From VRUE01 sp035698885 (GTDB taxonomy: Bacteria > Actinomycetota > Thermoleophilia > Solirubrobacterales > 70-9): a stretch of DNA of 19,864 nt. Numbering within the stretch: the first letter of the stretch is position 1; each line of letters starts with the position of its first letter. Below, piece by piece: positions 7,766-15,047 of this stretch. The notes under the pieces are model-generated. The model was given only the letters and a program-made list of their open reading frames with translations, was not told the DNA's origin and ran no database searches. A program made the translations under genes and the position numbers. The DNA lies in contig DASSBJ010000157.1 in the NCBI GenBank assembly GCA_035698885.1, forward strand, positions 1 to 19,864, written 5' to 3'.

Positions 7766-9433
7766 CAGCTCGCGGGCGTGGCGATCGGCCGCTTGATCTG
7801 CGCTCTCGCCGCCGAGCATGCGGCGGATCTCGGCGACGAGGCCCTCGCCGTCGAGCCGCTCGACGGTGGCGAGCGCGCGCCCGCCGTCGGCGTCCTTCTC
7901 GAGCCGGAAGTGCGCCGCCGCCAGCGAGGCGACCTGGGGCAGGTGGGTGATGCAGAGCACCTGGCGGGCCTCGCCGATCGCTCGCAGGCGCTCGCCGACG
8001 ACGCGCGCCGTCTTGCCGCCGACGCCGGCGTCGATCTCGTCGAAGACCAGCGTGCCGGCGCCAGCCGCCTCGCCGAGCCCGCTGAGCGCGAGCATCACGC
8101 GGGAGAGCTCGCCGCCCGAGGCGGCGTCGCGCAGCGGCGCCGGCGCCATCCCCGGGTTGGGGGCGATGCGCAGCTCGACCGTCTCGCACCCGTTCGCGCC
8201 GAAGCCGTCGGGGTGGGGCTCGAGCTCCACCTCGAGCGTCGCGCCGGGCATCGCCAGGCCGTCGAGCTCGCTCGCGACGCGCTTCTCCAGTGGGCCGGCA
8301 GCGGCGATCCGTCCCCTGCTCAGGCGCTTGCCCAGCTTCTCGCGCCGCGCTTCGGCGTCCGCCAGCGCCGCCTCGGCCTCGGCGCTGCGCGTCTCCGCCC
8401 CTTCGAGGCGCTCGATCTCGGTTCGGCAGCGCTCCGCGTGGGCGAGCACCGACTCGACGCTGCCGCCGTGCTTGCGGCAGAGGCGGTCGAGCGCGTCGAG
8501 CCGCTCCTCGACCTCGGCGAGCCGCTCCGGGTCGGCCTCGACCCGGTCGAGGTAGGCGCGCAGGCCGCCCGCCGCGTCGCCCAGCTCGACCGCGAGGGCG
8601 GCGAGGCGCTCGCCGAGGCCGTCGAGCTCGGCGTCCACCCCAGCGACTCCCCGCAGCTGCGATTCGGCTGCCGCAAGGGCGCTCGCCGCGCCGCCGCCGT
8701 CCTCGTCGGCGCCGGCGGCCGCGGCAAGGGCGCCGAGCGCCGCCTCGCGCAACGCCTCGGCGTGCCGCAGGCGCTCGCGCTGCGAGGAGAGCTCCGCCTC
8801 CTCGGCCGGGTCGGGCGCCACCTGCTCGATCTCGGAGAGCTCGAAGCGATGCAGGTCGAGGTCACGCTCGCGGGAGCCGTCGCGCTCGCGCAGCTCGCTC
8901 AGCTCGGCGGCCAGCCGCGCGCACTCGCGGTGGGCGGCCCGGTAGCGCTCGCGCAGGGCGAGGTGGTCGGCGCCGGCGAAGCCGTCGAGCACGTCGAGCT
9001 GCGCCGCCGAGATCGTCAGCTTGCGGTGCTCGTGCTGGCCGTAGAAGGCGAGCAGGCGGCCGCCGAGCAGCCTCAGGTCGGCGGCCGAGGCGGCGCGGCC
9101 GGCGAGGAAGGCGGCGGTGCGCCCGGCCGCGGAGACCCGCCGTCCCAGCACGACCTCCTCCGTCCCGCCCGGCAGGCGCTCGGCGAGCTCCGCCATCTCC
9201 GGCTCCGCCAGAAGCCCGGGCGGCAGGTCGAACACTCCCTCGACCCATGCCTCCTCCGCCCCCGGCCTGACGATCTGCGGACGCGCCTTTCCCCCCATCA
9301 GCAGGTCCAGCGAGTGGGCGAGCACGGTCTTGCCGGCGCCGGTCTCGCCGGTGATCGCGTTCAGCCCCTCCCCCAGCCGCAGCTCGGCCCGCTCGATCAG
9401 CAGCAGGTTCTCGATCCGGAGCTCGCGCAGCAC
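7751..9433 (-). CDS. recN: DNA repair protein RecN (SMC-like ATPase)
   Basis: 560-aa cytosolic SMC-family ATPase acting early in double-strand break repair. Seen: Walker A GETGAGKT (29-36), the YGQHEH motif typical of RecN (131-136), two coiled-coil arms (about 160-235 and 300-375) flanking a central variable region, the ABC signature SGGELSR (439-445), Walker B TLVFDEIDAGVGG (461-473) and the THLPQVA switch (496-502). Length and domain order are those of complete RecN. Start is the GTG at 9433, giving MLRELRIENLLLIERAEL, the conserved N-terminus. It lies 31 bp downstream of an MFS transporter gene that separates it from NAD kinase, its usual neighbour. The stop codon lies inside the right arm of the foldback described separately. 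Confidence 0.97.
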   Translation of the reverse strand: MLRELRIENLLLIERAELRLGEGLNAITGETGAGKTVLAHSLDLLMGGKARPQIVRPGAEEAWVEGVFDLPPGLLAEPEMAELAERLPGGTEEVVLGRRVSAAGRTAAFLAGRAASAADLRLLGGRLLAFYGQHEHRKLTISAAQLDVLDGFAGADHLALRERYRAAHRECARLAAELSELRERDGSRERDLDLHRFELSEIEQVAPDPAEEAELSSQRERLRHAEALREAALGALAAAAGADEDGGGAASALAAAESQLRGVAGVDAELDGLGERLAALAVELGDAAGGLRAYLDRVEADPERLAEVEERLDALDRLCRKHGGSVESVLAHAERCRTEIERLEGAETRSAEAEAALADAEARREKLGKRLSRGRIAAAGPLEKRVASELDGLAMPGATLEVELEPHPDGFGANGCETVELRIAPNPGMAPAPLRDAASGGELSRVMLALSGLGEAAGAGTLVFDEIDAGVGGKTARVVGERLRAIGEARQVLCITHLPQVASLAAAHFRLEKDADGGRALATVERLDGEGLVAEIRRMLGGESADQAADRHARELLKVA

Positions 9434-9464
9434 GTCCTAGATGTAGCAGTCGGCGCGGCGGGTC

Positions 9465-10982
9465 CTAGGCCGCCGCGGGCTCGGGCACGGCCTCGGTCGG
9501 AGCGACGAAATCGCTGGCTCTGACGAGGGCGAAACCCAGAGCGGCGCCGATGAAGGAGACGATCGCGCCGATCGTCAGGATCTCGTTGAAGCCGCTGACG
9601 AAGGCGACGTTGGCGGCGTGCACGATCTCGGCCTGCCGCCCCGGCGGCGCGGCGCCCGCGGCGGCGCGGGAGCCACCCGAGGCGACGGCTTCCGCCAGTC
9701 CCGCAGGGGCGCCCGGCAGCACGGTGGCGAGCTTGGCGTCGACCTGGGACTGGAAGACGGCGCCGAGCGAGGCGACGCCGGTGGCGATGCCGACCTGGCG
9801 GAAGGTGGTGTTGATCCCCGATCCCATGCCCGCCTTGGCCGGTGGCACGACGGCGATCGCCGCCTGGCCGATGCTGGGGTTGGTCAGGCCGATGCCGACG
9901 CCGGCGACGAGGAAGCCGGGCAGCAGCGAGGAGATGTCGGAGTCGGCGGAGAGGCCGTGCATCAGCAGCAGCCCGAGGCCGACCAGCGCCAGCCCGATCC
10001 CCATCAGCGCCCGGATCGGAACGCGGTGGGAGAGCTTGCCGGCGATCGGCGCGACTACGAAGGAGAGAACGGTCAGCGGCAGGAAGCGCAGGCCGGTTTC
10101 CAGCGGCGAGAAGTCGAGCACGCCCTGCATGTAGATGGTCAGGTAGAGGAACATCGCGAACATCCCGGCCGAGAGGCCGAAGGCGACCGCGGAGACGCCG
10201 TTGAAGGCGGGTTTGCGGAACAGCGAGAGGTCGAGCATCGGGTGGCTGCTGCGCGCCTCGACCGCGAGGAACGCAAGCATCAGCGCCGCCGCGCCGGCCA
10301 GCGAGGCGACGATCGTCGTGCTCCCCCAACCCTCGGGGTTGCCGCGGATCAGACCGAAGATCAGCAGGAAGAGGCCGCCGGAGAAGGTCGCCAGGCCGGG
10401 CAGGTCGATGCGCTCCGGATCCTGGGCGGCGACGTTGGCCAGGCGCAGCTCGGTCAGCGCGACGGCGACGATCCCGATCGGGATGTTGACGAAGAAGATC
10501 CACTCCCAGCCGAGGTGCTCGGTGATCAGGCCGCCGACCAGCGGGCCGATCGCGACGGCGCCGCCCACCGTCGCTCCCCAGACGCCGAACGCCGTGGCGC
10601 GGTCGCGGCCGTGGAACTCCTGTCCGAGCAGGGCGAGCGAGGTGGCGAACATCGCCGCGCCGCCGACCCCCTGCAGGCCGCGCGAGAGGTTGAGCAGGGT
10701 CGGGTCGCCGGAGATGCCGCAGAGGAAGGAGGCGAAGGTGAAGAGGCCGAGGCCGAGCGAGAAGACGCGGCGGCGGCCGAGCCGGTCGCCCAGCGAGCCG
10801 GCGGTCAGCAGAAAGGCGGCGAGCATCAGCGAGTAGGCGTCGACGACCCACTGCAGGCTGGAGAGGCTCGCGTCGAGGTCGCGCTGGATGTCGGGCAGAG
10901 CGACGTTGACGACCGTGATGTCCAGCAGGAGCATGAACGTCGCCAGCGAGCTGAGGGCGAGAGTCCACCATTTGCGCGCCAT
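9465..10982 (-). CDS. MFS drug/proton antiporter of the DHA2 (EmrB/QacA) family
   Basis: 505-aa inner-membrane protein with about 14 hydrophobic segments, expected to export small toxic compounds by proton antiport. Seen: the DHA2 mark LLDITVVNVALP (19-30) in the first helix, AYSLMLAAFLLTAGSLGDRLGRRRVF (49-74) with the MFS motif A between helices 2 and 3, and IGPLVGGLITEHLGWEWIFFVNIPIG after it, typical of EmrB/QacA proteins. ATG at 10982 with AGGG nine bases upstream as the ribosome binding site. The gene lies 33 bp after NAD kinase and 31 bp before recN, so it is probably co-transcribed with both; it interrupts a pair that is adjacent in mycobacteria. The substrate is unknown and no regulator lies beside it. 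Confidence 0.9.
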   Translation of the reverse strand: MARKWWTLALSSLATFMLLLDITVVNVALPDIQRDLDASLSSLQWVVDAYSLMLAAFLLTAGSLGDRLGRRRVFSLGLGLFTFASFLCGISGDPTLLNLSRGLQGVGGAAMFATSLALLGQEFHGRDRATAFGVWGATVGGAVAIGPLVGGLITEHLGWEWIFFVNIPIGIVAVALTELRLANVAAQDPERIDLPGLATFSGGLFLLIFGLIRGNPEGWGSTTIVASLAGAAALMLAFLAVEARSSHPMLDLSLFRKPAFNGVSAVAFGLSAGMFAMFLYLTIYMQGVLDFSPLETGLRFLPLTVLSFVVAPIAGKLSHRVPIRALMGIGLALVGLGLLLMHGLSADSDISSLLPGFLVAGVGIGLTNPSIGQAAIAVVPPAKAGMGSGINTTFRQVGIATGVASLGAVFQSQVDAKLATVLPGAPAGLAEAVASGGSRAAAGAAPPGRQAEIVHAANVAFVSGFNEILTIGAIVSFIGAALGFALVRASDFVAPTEAVPEPAAA

Positions 10983-11015
10983 CGGCGCTAACCCTAAAGA
11001 AGCGCTGAGGTCGGC

Positions 11016-11867
11016 TCAGACAGCGAGGTGGCCGAACTTGTCGCGTATCCGGCCGTAGAAGCTCGTTCCCGGCAGCTGGGCGAGGCGGCCGACGTTGTCG
11101 GCGAAGGCGAGCTCGAGCTCAGCGCCGGACTCGAGCACGCCGACCGGCGCTCCGTCGATCGCCACGTCGACGGCCTCGCGGCCGCTCGCGTTGCCGACGT
11201 GGAGCACGTCGCCGGGGGCGACGACGAGGGCGCGCGCGGTCAGCGAGTGGGGGGCGACGTAGGAGACGACGTAGCCCTTCACGCCCCAGGCGAGGATCGG
11301 TCCCTGGTTGGCGAGGTTGTAGCCGGTCGAGCCGACCGGAGTCGCGGCGACGAGGCCGTCGCAGCGCACGTGCCCGACCTCTTCGTCGGCGATCCGGTAG
11401 CTGAGCTCGGCGACGCGCTCGTGCGGCCGGCGCAGGAAGCTGACGTCGTTGAGGGCGACCCGCGGCTCGCCGTCGATCCGCGCCTCGAGCCCCGGCAGCT
11501 CGATCGTCTCGGTCTCGCCCGTGAAGGCGCGGCGCATCCCCTCGGCGGCGTCGTCGCGCTCCACGGCGGCGAGGAATCCGACGGTGCCGAAGTTGACCCC
11601 GAAGACCGGCACGCCGCTGCGGGCGAAGTGGCGCAGCGCGTAGAGGATCGAGCCGTCGCCGCCGAGCACCAGGCAGAGGTCGGCCTGGCGCGGCAGGGAG
11701 TCGACGACCTCGATCTCCTTCGCCAGCCCGCCGTGCTTCTCCGCCTCGTGGGCAGAGGCGACGAGCCGCCAGTCGGCCTCGCGGGCGGCGGCGATCGCGA
11801 GGCCGACCGCGGCGGTGGTCGCCGGCGGGTGCGAGTGGGTGACGAGCGTCGCGAGGCGCCGGCTCAC
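11016..11867 (-). CDS. nadK: NAD kinase
   Basis: 283-aa ATP- or polyphosphate-dependent NAD kinase (also called ppnK) that makes NADP. Seen: the diagnostic GGDGS motif (69-73, in LVLGGDGSILYALRHF), GVNFGTVGFLA, ALNDVSFLRR, and the conserved GSTGYNLANQGPIL region; the C-terminal beta-sandwich with VDVAIDGAPVG follows. The start is the GTG at 11867, which overlaps the tlyA stop as GTGA, a coupled start; a longer frame reaching back to 11924 only adds an Arg-rich shadow of tlyA. The tlyA-nadK order is the same as in mycobacteria. NADP supply next to rRNA methylation and repair genes is a conserved arrangement without a proven functional link. Confidence 0.96.
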   Translation of the reverse strand: MSRRLATLVTHSHPPATTAAVGLAIAAAREADWRLVASAHEAEKHGGLAKEIEVVDSLPRQADLCLVLGGDGSILYALRHFARSGVPVFGVNFGTVGFLAAVERDDAAEGMRRAFTGETETIELPGLEARIDGEPRVALNDVSFLRRPHERVAELSYRIADEEVGHVRCDGLVAATPVGSTGYNLANQGPILAWGVKGYVVSYVAPHSLTARALVVAPGDVLHVGNASGREAVDVAIDGAPVGVLESGAELELAFADNVGRLAQLPGTSFYGRIRDKFGHLAV

Positions 11868-12655
11868 GGCTCGACCTCGAGCAGGGCGGACTCCGGGTCG
11901 GCGAGCGGCTCGCCGCCGCCGCACCAGACGAAGGTCTCGCGGTTGCCCTTCGGGCCGGGCAGGCCGGAGGAGGCGAAGCCGCGCAGCGGCAGGTCGAGCC
12001 CCGCGGCGACGCGGACGACGGAGAGGACCGCCTCACGGCGGTCGGCGGCGTCGCGGACGACGCCCTTGCGCACGCGCTCGCGACCGAGCTCGAATTGCGG
12101 CTTGACCATCGCCAGCACCTCGCCGCCCGGCTCCAGGCAGCGGGCGACCGCGGGCAGCACCTTGGCCAGCGAGATGAAGGAGACGTCGACGGTGGCGAGA
12201 TCCGGGCGAAAGGGCAGATCCCGCGGCGAGACGGCGCGGGCGTTGAGGCGCTCGATCACGGTCACGCGCGGATCCTCGCGCATGCGCAGGTCGATCTGCC
12301 CGTAGGCGACGTCGAGCGCCGCGACACGGGCGGCGCCGCGCTGCAGCAGGCAGTCGGTGAAGCCGCCGGTGGAGGCGCCGACGTCGAGGCAGTCGCGGCC
12401 GGCGACGTCGACAGCCAGCGTCGAGAGCGCGTTCTCGAGCTTGATCCCGCCCCGGGAGACGAAGCGCGGCCCCTGCGCGAGGCGCAGGTCGGCCTCGGGG
12501 TCGACAAGCTGGCTGGGCCGCAGGGCAACCGGCCCGTCCTCACCCAGCCGCACCTCGCCCGCACGCACGGCGCCGGCAGCCGCCGAGCGCGACGGAAACA
12601 GCCCGCGCGCAGCCAAAACCGCGTCTATGCGCGTCTTTTTGCCCGCTGCCGCCAC
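11864..12655 (-). CDS. tlyA: TlyA family 2'-O-rRNA methyltransferase / hemolysin-like protein
   Basis: 263-aa RNA methyltransferase; family members methylate ribose 2'-OH of 16S and/or 23S rRNA, a modification linked to capreomycin sensitivity in mycobacteria. Seen: N-terminal S4 RNA-binding domain (about 7-60, TRIDAVLAARGLFPSRSAAAGAVRAG), the SRGGIKLENAL linker (67-77), and an FtsJ-like Rossmann domain with SAM motif DVGASTGGFTDCLL (91-104) and MVKPQFELGR carrying a catalytic lysine. Start is the GTG at 12655: a -10 box ends six bases before it with a -35 17 bp further, so the mRNA is probably leaderless, which also explains the missing Shine-Dalgarno sequence. First gene of the cluster as seen here, coupled to nadK. 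Confidence 0.95.
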   Translation of the reverse strand: MAAAGKKTRIDAVLAARGLFPSRSAAAGAVRAGEVRLGEDGPVALRPSQLVDPEADLRLAQGPRFVSRGGIKLENALSTLAVDVAGRDCLDVGASTGGFTDCLLQRGAARVAALDVAYGQIDLRMREDPRVTVIERLNARAVSPRDLPFRPDLATVDVSFISLAKVLPAVARCLEPGGEVLAMVKPQFELGRERVRKGVVRDAADRREAVLSVVRVAAGLDLPLRGFASSGLPGPKGNRETFVWCGGGEPLADPESALLEVEP

Positions 12656-12661
12656 GCAGCA

Positions 12662-12690
12662 ACGGTACAGCCGCTCAAACGGGCGTCCAA
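12662..12690 (-). promoter_or_regulatory. tlyA operon promoter, leaderless layout
   Basis: On the minus strand TTGGAC (12685-12690), a 17-bp spacer and TACCGT (12662-12667), followed after six bases by the tlyA GTG. A -10 box this close puts the transcription start at or next to the start codon. It supports the chosen tlyA start. Confidence 0.55.
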
Positions 12691-12698
12691 GAAAAGAC

Positions 12699-12727
12699 TT
12701 GCCATATGTTTACCGAGACCTTAGAAT
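12699..12727 (+). promoter_or_regulatory. Strong sigma-70-type promoter for a rightward transcript
   Basis: TTGCCA (12699-12704), exactly 17 bp, TAGAAT (12722-12727): each hexamer is 5/6 to consensus with ideal spacing, the best promoter match found in the window. It lies back to back with the tlyA promoter (8 bp between the two -35 boxes). Predicted start about 12733-12735. Confidence 0.6.
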
Positions 12728-12800
12728 TGGGTAGAACAATCGCTTCGCGAGCCACGGATCCCCAGTCCCCCAAGGCTCTGTGACTCGCCTCACACACAAA

Positions 12801-12816
12801 TCGCACGTATGTTCGT
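12801..12816. promoter_or_regulatory. Weak SOS-box-like palindrome
   Basis: tcgcacgtatgttcgt differs from the Gram-positive LexA pattern CGAAC-N4-GTTCG at one conserved base of the left half. It lies about 150 bp upstream of tlyA, in the operon that contains recN, but also inside the predicted ncRNA, where the same bases can form a hairpin. Confidence 0.2.
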
Positions 12817-13002
12817 ACTCTGAATTCAAGGATTCGCAAGAGAGGATCGATAAGCGCACTGAACTTCTTGGTTGGACCCGGCGTCGCTCATATGGCAGTT
12901 GACTCCCATCGACTCGCCCCGCGGCACACATAAGGGCCCACCTACCTCCCACGGATCCACATATATAGAGATACATATCTCTCCTCCCTGTAGTAACCCC
13001 AG

Positions 13003-13031
13003 AAACGCCTCGCCTCCCCGGCGGGGCGTTT
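13003..13031 (+). terminator. Strong intrinsic terminator
   Basis: 12-bp stem (13003-13014 with 13020-13031, one G-U pair) and 5-nt loop TCCCC, followed by TTTCT in the rightward direction. The A-rich left side could also serve leftward transcription. Nothing but the predicted ncRNA lies upstream on the plus strand. The stretch from 13035 to the next gene holds no recognised feature except a small repeat. Confidence 0.75.
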
Positions 13032-13113
13032 TCTGTTGGATTGGCTTGCTAGAGCCGAATGCGGCGCGTCGGCCCTGCCGATCAAGGCGATGTTGCGGCC
13101 TCGCGGTCCGGCC

Positions 13114-13136
13114 AATGCGCCAGTAAATGCGCCAGT
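13114..13136. repeat. Tandem 11-bp repeat at the start of the HEPN-like gene
   Basis: aatgcgccagt occurs at 13114-13124 and again at 13126-13136, one helical turn apart (12-bp period). The second copy contains the ATG at 13127. It may be an operator or part of an attachment site; neither is shown. Confidence 0.45.
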
Positions 13137-14014
13137 CCGAGCCCGATTTCCAAGCTGGCACCCTTTCCCCGATGTCGGAACCCCCCGCAGAGCTGCTGGC
13201 GACCGCCCTCCTGAGCCGCGCCATTTTCGAGCCGGTAACGAAGAACGGGAGCGCTTGCATATCCGACGCGAAGCTGGATGCCGTCTGGGAGTTCTTGCAG
13301 ACCGAGCCGCCTTCGCTTGCGCACCTTGAGCCGGTCGCTGGCAAGCGCGACTGGCTCGGGGAGATGAAGGAGGGAATCTTTGGCGACTTCCGGGAGGGCC
13401 TCGCCACGGCCCGCTATCACCTGGACCGAGCGGAGTTGATCGAGAACCGGATCACCGAGATCGCCACGCAGCACGAGGGGGACCTCTTTGGCCAGGGCAA
13501 TGTTGGGATCGGCCTTCATAGCCGCCCGCTGGTCGCCGAGTATCAGGCTTTTGAAATGGCCCTGCGGCGCAGCTTGGAGTACCTCGCCCACGCCGTCGCC
13601 GCGTATTTCAAGACCGACGGAAGCCGCATCCGCAGTCTCGCCGACACGATCTCCGGCCGCCAGCCGGAGAAAGCCTGCCGCGCGGCAACCATGCGCCTCG
13701 AAGGTGCCAATATCGAGGAGCTGATCGGTCCGAAGTCGGGACCCAAGTCGGTTCGCGACCGCGTCGCGCACCACGAATCGGTGTCGCCAGGAGTTGTCAA
13801 CGTCGGTCGCAAACCCGACGGGACGCTCTGGGTTCGGCTCCACGGTGACGCGGAGGATTTGAACGCATCCGATCCTCATGGCGAGACTGAGACGCTGTCC
13901 GACGTGCTCACTGAGCGAATTGAACGCGCCGAAGTCCTTGCCCTTGGCCTTTTCGAAGACCTTGGCTTGGTCCGAGTCGGACGAAGCCCCGCGGACTCCA
14001 ATCCGATCCCGTAG
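13127..14014 (+). CDS. HEPN-like domain protein, candidate ribonuclease or defence effector
   Basis: 295-aa soluble, mainly helical protein of no recognised named family. It carries an R-x4-H motif of HEPN ribonucleases in SVRDRVAHHESV (R210 to H215, with H216 adjacent), close to the RNRxAHHE form of Abi-type and HEPN toxins, preceded by a helix FEMALRRSLEYLAHAVAAYFK (142-162) typical of HEPN folds. No signal peptide or membrane segment. Start is uncertain: ATG 13127 follows an in-frame stop directly, ATG 13172 gives MSEPPAEL and loses 15 residues; neither has a good ribosome binding site. A two-TM protein gene follows on the same strand after 79 bp. G+C is lower than in the housekeeping cluster, consistent with transfer. 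HEPN assignment rests on motif and helix pattern only. Confidence 0.65.
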   Translation: MRQSEPDFQAGTLSPMSEPPAELLATALLSRAIFEPVTKNGSACISDAKLDAVWEFLQTEPPSLAHLEPVAGKRDWLGEMKEGIFGDFREGLATARYHLDRAELIENRITEIATQHEGDLFGQGNVGIGLHSRPLVAEYQAFEMALRRSLEYLAHAVAAYFKTDGSRIRSLADTISGRQPEKACRAATMRLEGANIEELIGPKSGPKSVRDRVAHHESVSPGVVNVGRKPDGTLWVRLHGDAEDLNASDPHGETETLSDVLTERIERAEVLALGLFEDLGLVRVGRSPADSNPIP

Positions 14015-14093
14015 ATCAGATCACTAGGTTTCTAGTTTTGGGCATCCAGGAATGCAACGATCTATCAATTCCTGACCTTTAAGGAATACAAGC

Positions 14094-14525
14094 ATGCGAC
14101 TCGATTCCGACTTCATGCGGGGTGTGCTGGCGCAGGCCATGGGCACGCTTCTTGCAGCCCTGACTCTCTACCTCGGCGGGGTGTTGGTCGGAATCTTCGA
14201 AAGCGCCTCGACCGGCAGCTTGCTGTTCGTCGGAATCATTTGGGCCTTGGGGATTTCTTGGTTGTTGCGTGACTGGTTGCGTCTTGAGAGCAGGAAGAAG
14301 CAGCAAAAGCAAGACCACTATGAGGCGCTGCGGATTGCAACACCAAAGGATGAATGGTCTGTTCAAGCAATCTTTGGCAGAGGGATGTGGGATGAGATGT
14401 CGGAGGACGACAAGGCCGGGAGTCTTTACATGTTTAGCGATGCCGGCATGCGCGTGAGAGCGATGCGCGCTGCAGAAAGCCGCGAATCGAGATCAGGGCG
14501 CCGCTCCTGGCGAGGCCATGCGTAG
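14094..14525 (+). CDS. Two-TM membrane protein of unknown function
   Basis: 143-aa protein with two hydrophobic segments at about 11-34 (VLAQAMGTLLAALTLYLGGVLVGI) and 42-58 (SLLFVGIIWALGISWLL), followed by a basic juxtamembrane stretch (LRLESRKKQQKQDH) and a charged cytoplasmic tail ending Arg-rich. A clear ribosome binding site, AAGGA at 14081-14085, lies eight bases before the ATG. It follows the HEPN-like gene by 79 bp and may be co-transcribed with it. No family recognised. A membrane partner for a nuclease-like protein is a layout seen in some abortive-infection systems, but that is inference from position only. Confidence 0.6.
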   Translation: MRLDSDFMRGVLAQAMGTLLAALTLYLGGVLVGIFESASTGSLLFVGIIWALGISWLLRDWLRLESRKKQQKQDHYEALRIATPKDEWSVQAIFGRGMWDEMSEDDKAGSLYMFSDAGMRVRAMRAAESRESRSGRRSWRGHA

Positions 14526-14575
14526 TTCAGCGTCTCCAGCAAGGTGAAGCTAACCCGAGCAAGTTTTCGTAGGGC

Positions 14576-14602
14576 CTGTGGCTAGGTGACAACCTCCCAC
14601 AG
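14576..14602. terminator. Hairpin between convergent genes
   Basis: CTGTGG (14576-14581) pairs with CCACAG (14597-14602), and inside it AGGT (14584-14587) with ACCT (14592-14595). It lies directly between the plus-strand membrane protein gene and the end of hicB. No T-run follows on either strand, so it is at best a weak terminator. Confidence 0.35.
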
Positions 14603-14800
14603 CTACGCGGCCACATGCTCGCCAGCCGGTACGTAGTGCTCTAGTTCGGCGCTACGGCCCAAGGCGAAAGGCACGCCTTCTTCTGCGAGCTTGACGACCT
14701 CGGCGTAGCTCTCACCAGCAGCCGACCAGCCCTCGACATCGGGCGACTCGGCCCACCAGCCATCGGCCTCGTGGTGATAGATGATGCGCACGGTCTCCAT
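14603..14800 (-). CDS. hicB: HicB-type antitoxin, short form
   Basis: 65-aa protein of the HicB/UPF0150 fold that neutralises the HicA mRNA interferase. Seen: METVRIIYHHEADGWWAESPD (1-21), the beta-strand start and GWWAESPDVEGWSAAGES core typical of HicB, then a helix SYAEVVKLAEEGVPFAL. It lacks the C-terminal DNA-binding domain of longer HicB proteins, so self-regulation of the operon by HicB is unlikely. Start ATG at 14800 with GAGG upstream; the longer open frame is a shadow of hicA. It follows hicA by 13 bp in the usual hicA-hicB order. A diverged copy of its last 24 residues occurs at 19606-19686. Confidence 0.85.
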   Translation of the reverse strand: METVRIIYHHEADGWWAESPDVEGWSAAGESYAEVVKLAEEGVPFALGRSAELEHYVPAGEHVAA

Positions 14801-14813
14801 TCGATCCTCCACG

Positions 14814-15047
14814 TCAGAGTAGCTTCCGGGCCTCGTCCTCGGCAAGCCCGATGTCCTTGGTGAGGATCTTGCGGACCAGGCCAGCCGGAATCGTCGCCTT
14901 GTCGTGAAAGGCAAACGAGAGCGGCGGTCTATCCGGTGCCTCCATCCGGCGATGCGAGCCGGTCTGACGCACCACGCGGTAGCTGAGCGGCTTGCGTTCC
15001 AAGACCGCAAGCAGGCGCTTTGCCTTCATCGAGCGAAATTGCGTCAC
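14814..15047 (-). CDS. hicA: HicA-type toxin (mRNA interferase)
   Basis: 77-aa HicA toxin with a double-stranded-RNA-binding-like fold that cleaves mRNA independently of translation arrest. Seen: MKAKRLLAVLERKPLSYRVVRQTGSHRRM with the catalytic-site histidine in GSHR (H32), then PLSFAFHDKATIPAGLVRKILTKDIGL, the conserved HicA C-terminal half. GTG at 15047 overlaps the stop of the broken integrase (GTGA); an inner ATG at 15029 (residue 7) matches the family start equally well and is the likelier start if the upstream gene is not translated. It is linked to hicB 13 bp downstream. Both genes look intact, so the pair may still be active and stabilise the element. Confidence 0.85.
   Translation of the reverse strand: MTQFRSMKAKRLLAVLERKPLSYRVVRQTGSHRRMEAPDRPPLSFAFHDKATIPAGLVRKILTKDIGLAEDEARKLL

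Larger units (their letters stand above)
12734..13034 (+). ncRNA. Candidate unidentified ~300-nt non-coding RNA
   Basis: Bounded by the promoter at 12699-12727 and the intrinsic terminator at 13003-13031, with no convincing reading frame on this strand and clearly lower G+C than flanking genes. Several local hairpins are visible: GAGCC/GGCTC (12749-12753 with 12774-12778), TGTGA/TCACA (from 12779), CGCAC/GTTCG around GTAT (12802-12815) and AGAGAT/ATCTCT (12967-12982) just before the terminator. None of the marks of tmRNA, RNase P RNA or the SRP RNA was recognised. Size would suit a 6S- or Ms1-type RNA, but this is only a guess. A 40-codon GTG frame (12780-12902) lies inside, so a small mRNA is the alternative. 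Confidence 0.45.

Noticed and set aside
11868..11924. Longer N-terminus of NAD kinase
   Set aside because: The extra 19 residues are Arg-rich shadow of tlyA; GTG 11867 is coupled to the tlyA stop.
12625..12705. 26-codon ATG frame on the minus strand overlapping the tlyA start, a possible upstream leader peptide
   Set aside because: It would lie upstream of the predicted leaderless tlyA transcript start, so it would not be transcribed from that promoter.
12780..12902. 40-codon GTG frame in the predicted ncRNA (protein-like SEFKDSQERIDKRTELLGW)
   Set aside because: No good ribosome binding site and no known family; kept only as an alternative explanation of the transcript.
12752..12958. ccacggatcc at 12752-12761 and 12949-12958 as an RNA-closing stem or repeat
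   Set aside because: Pairing rests only on the self-complementary GGATCC and does not extend on either side.
12656..13126. tRNA or attachment-site tRNA upstream of the island
   Set aside because: No T-arm GTTCRANYC with matching acceptor stem was found on either strand.
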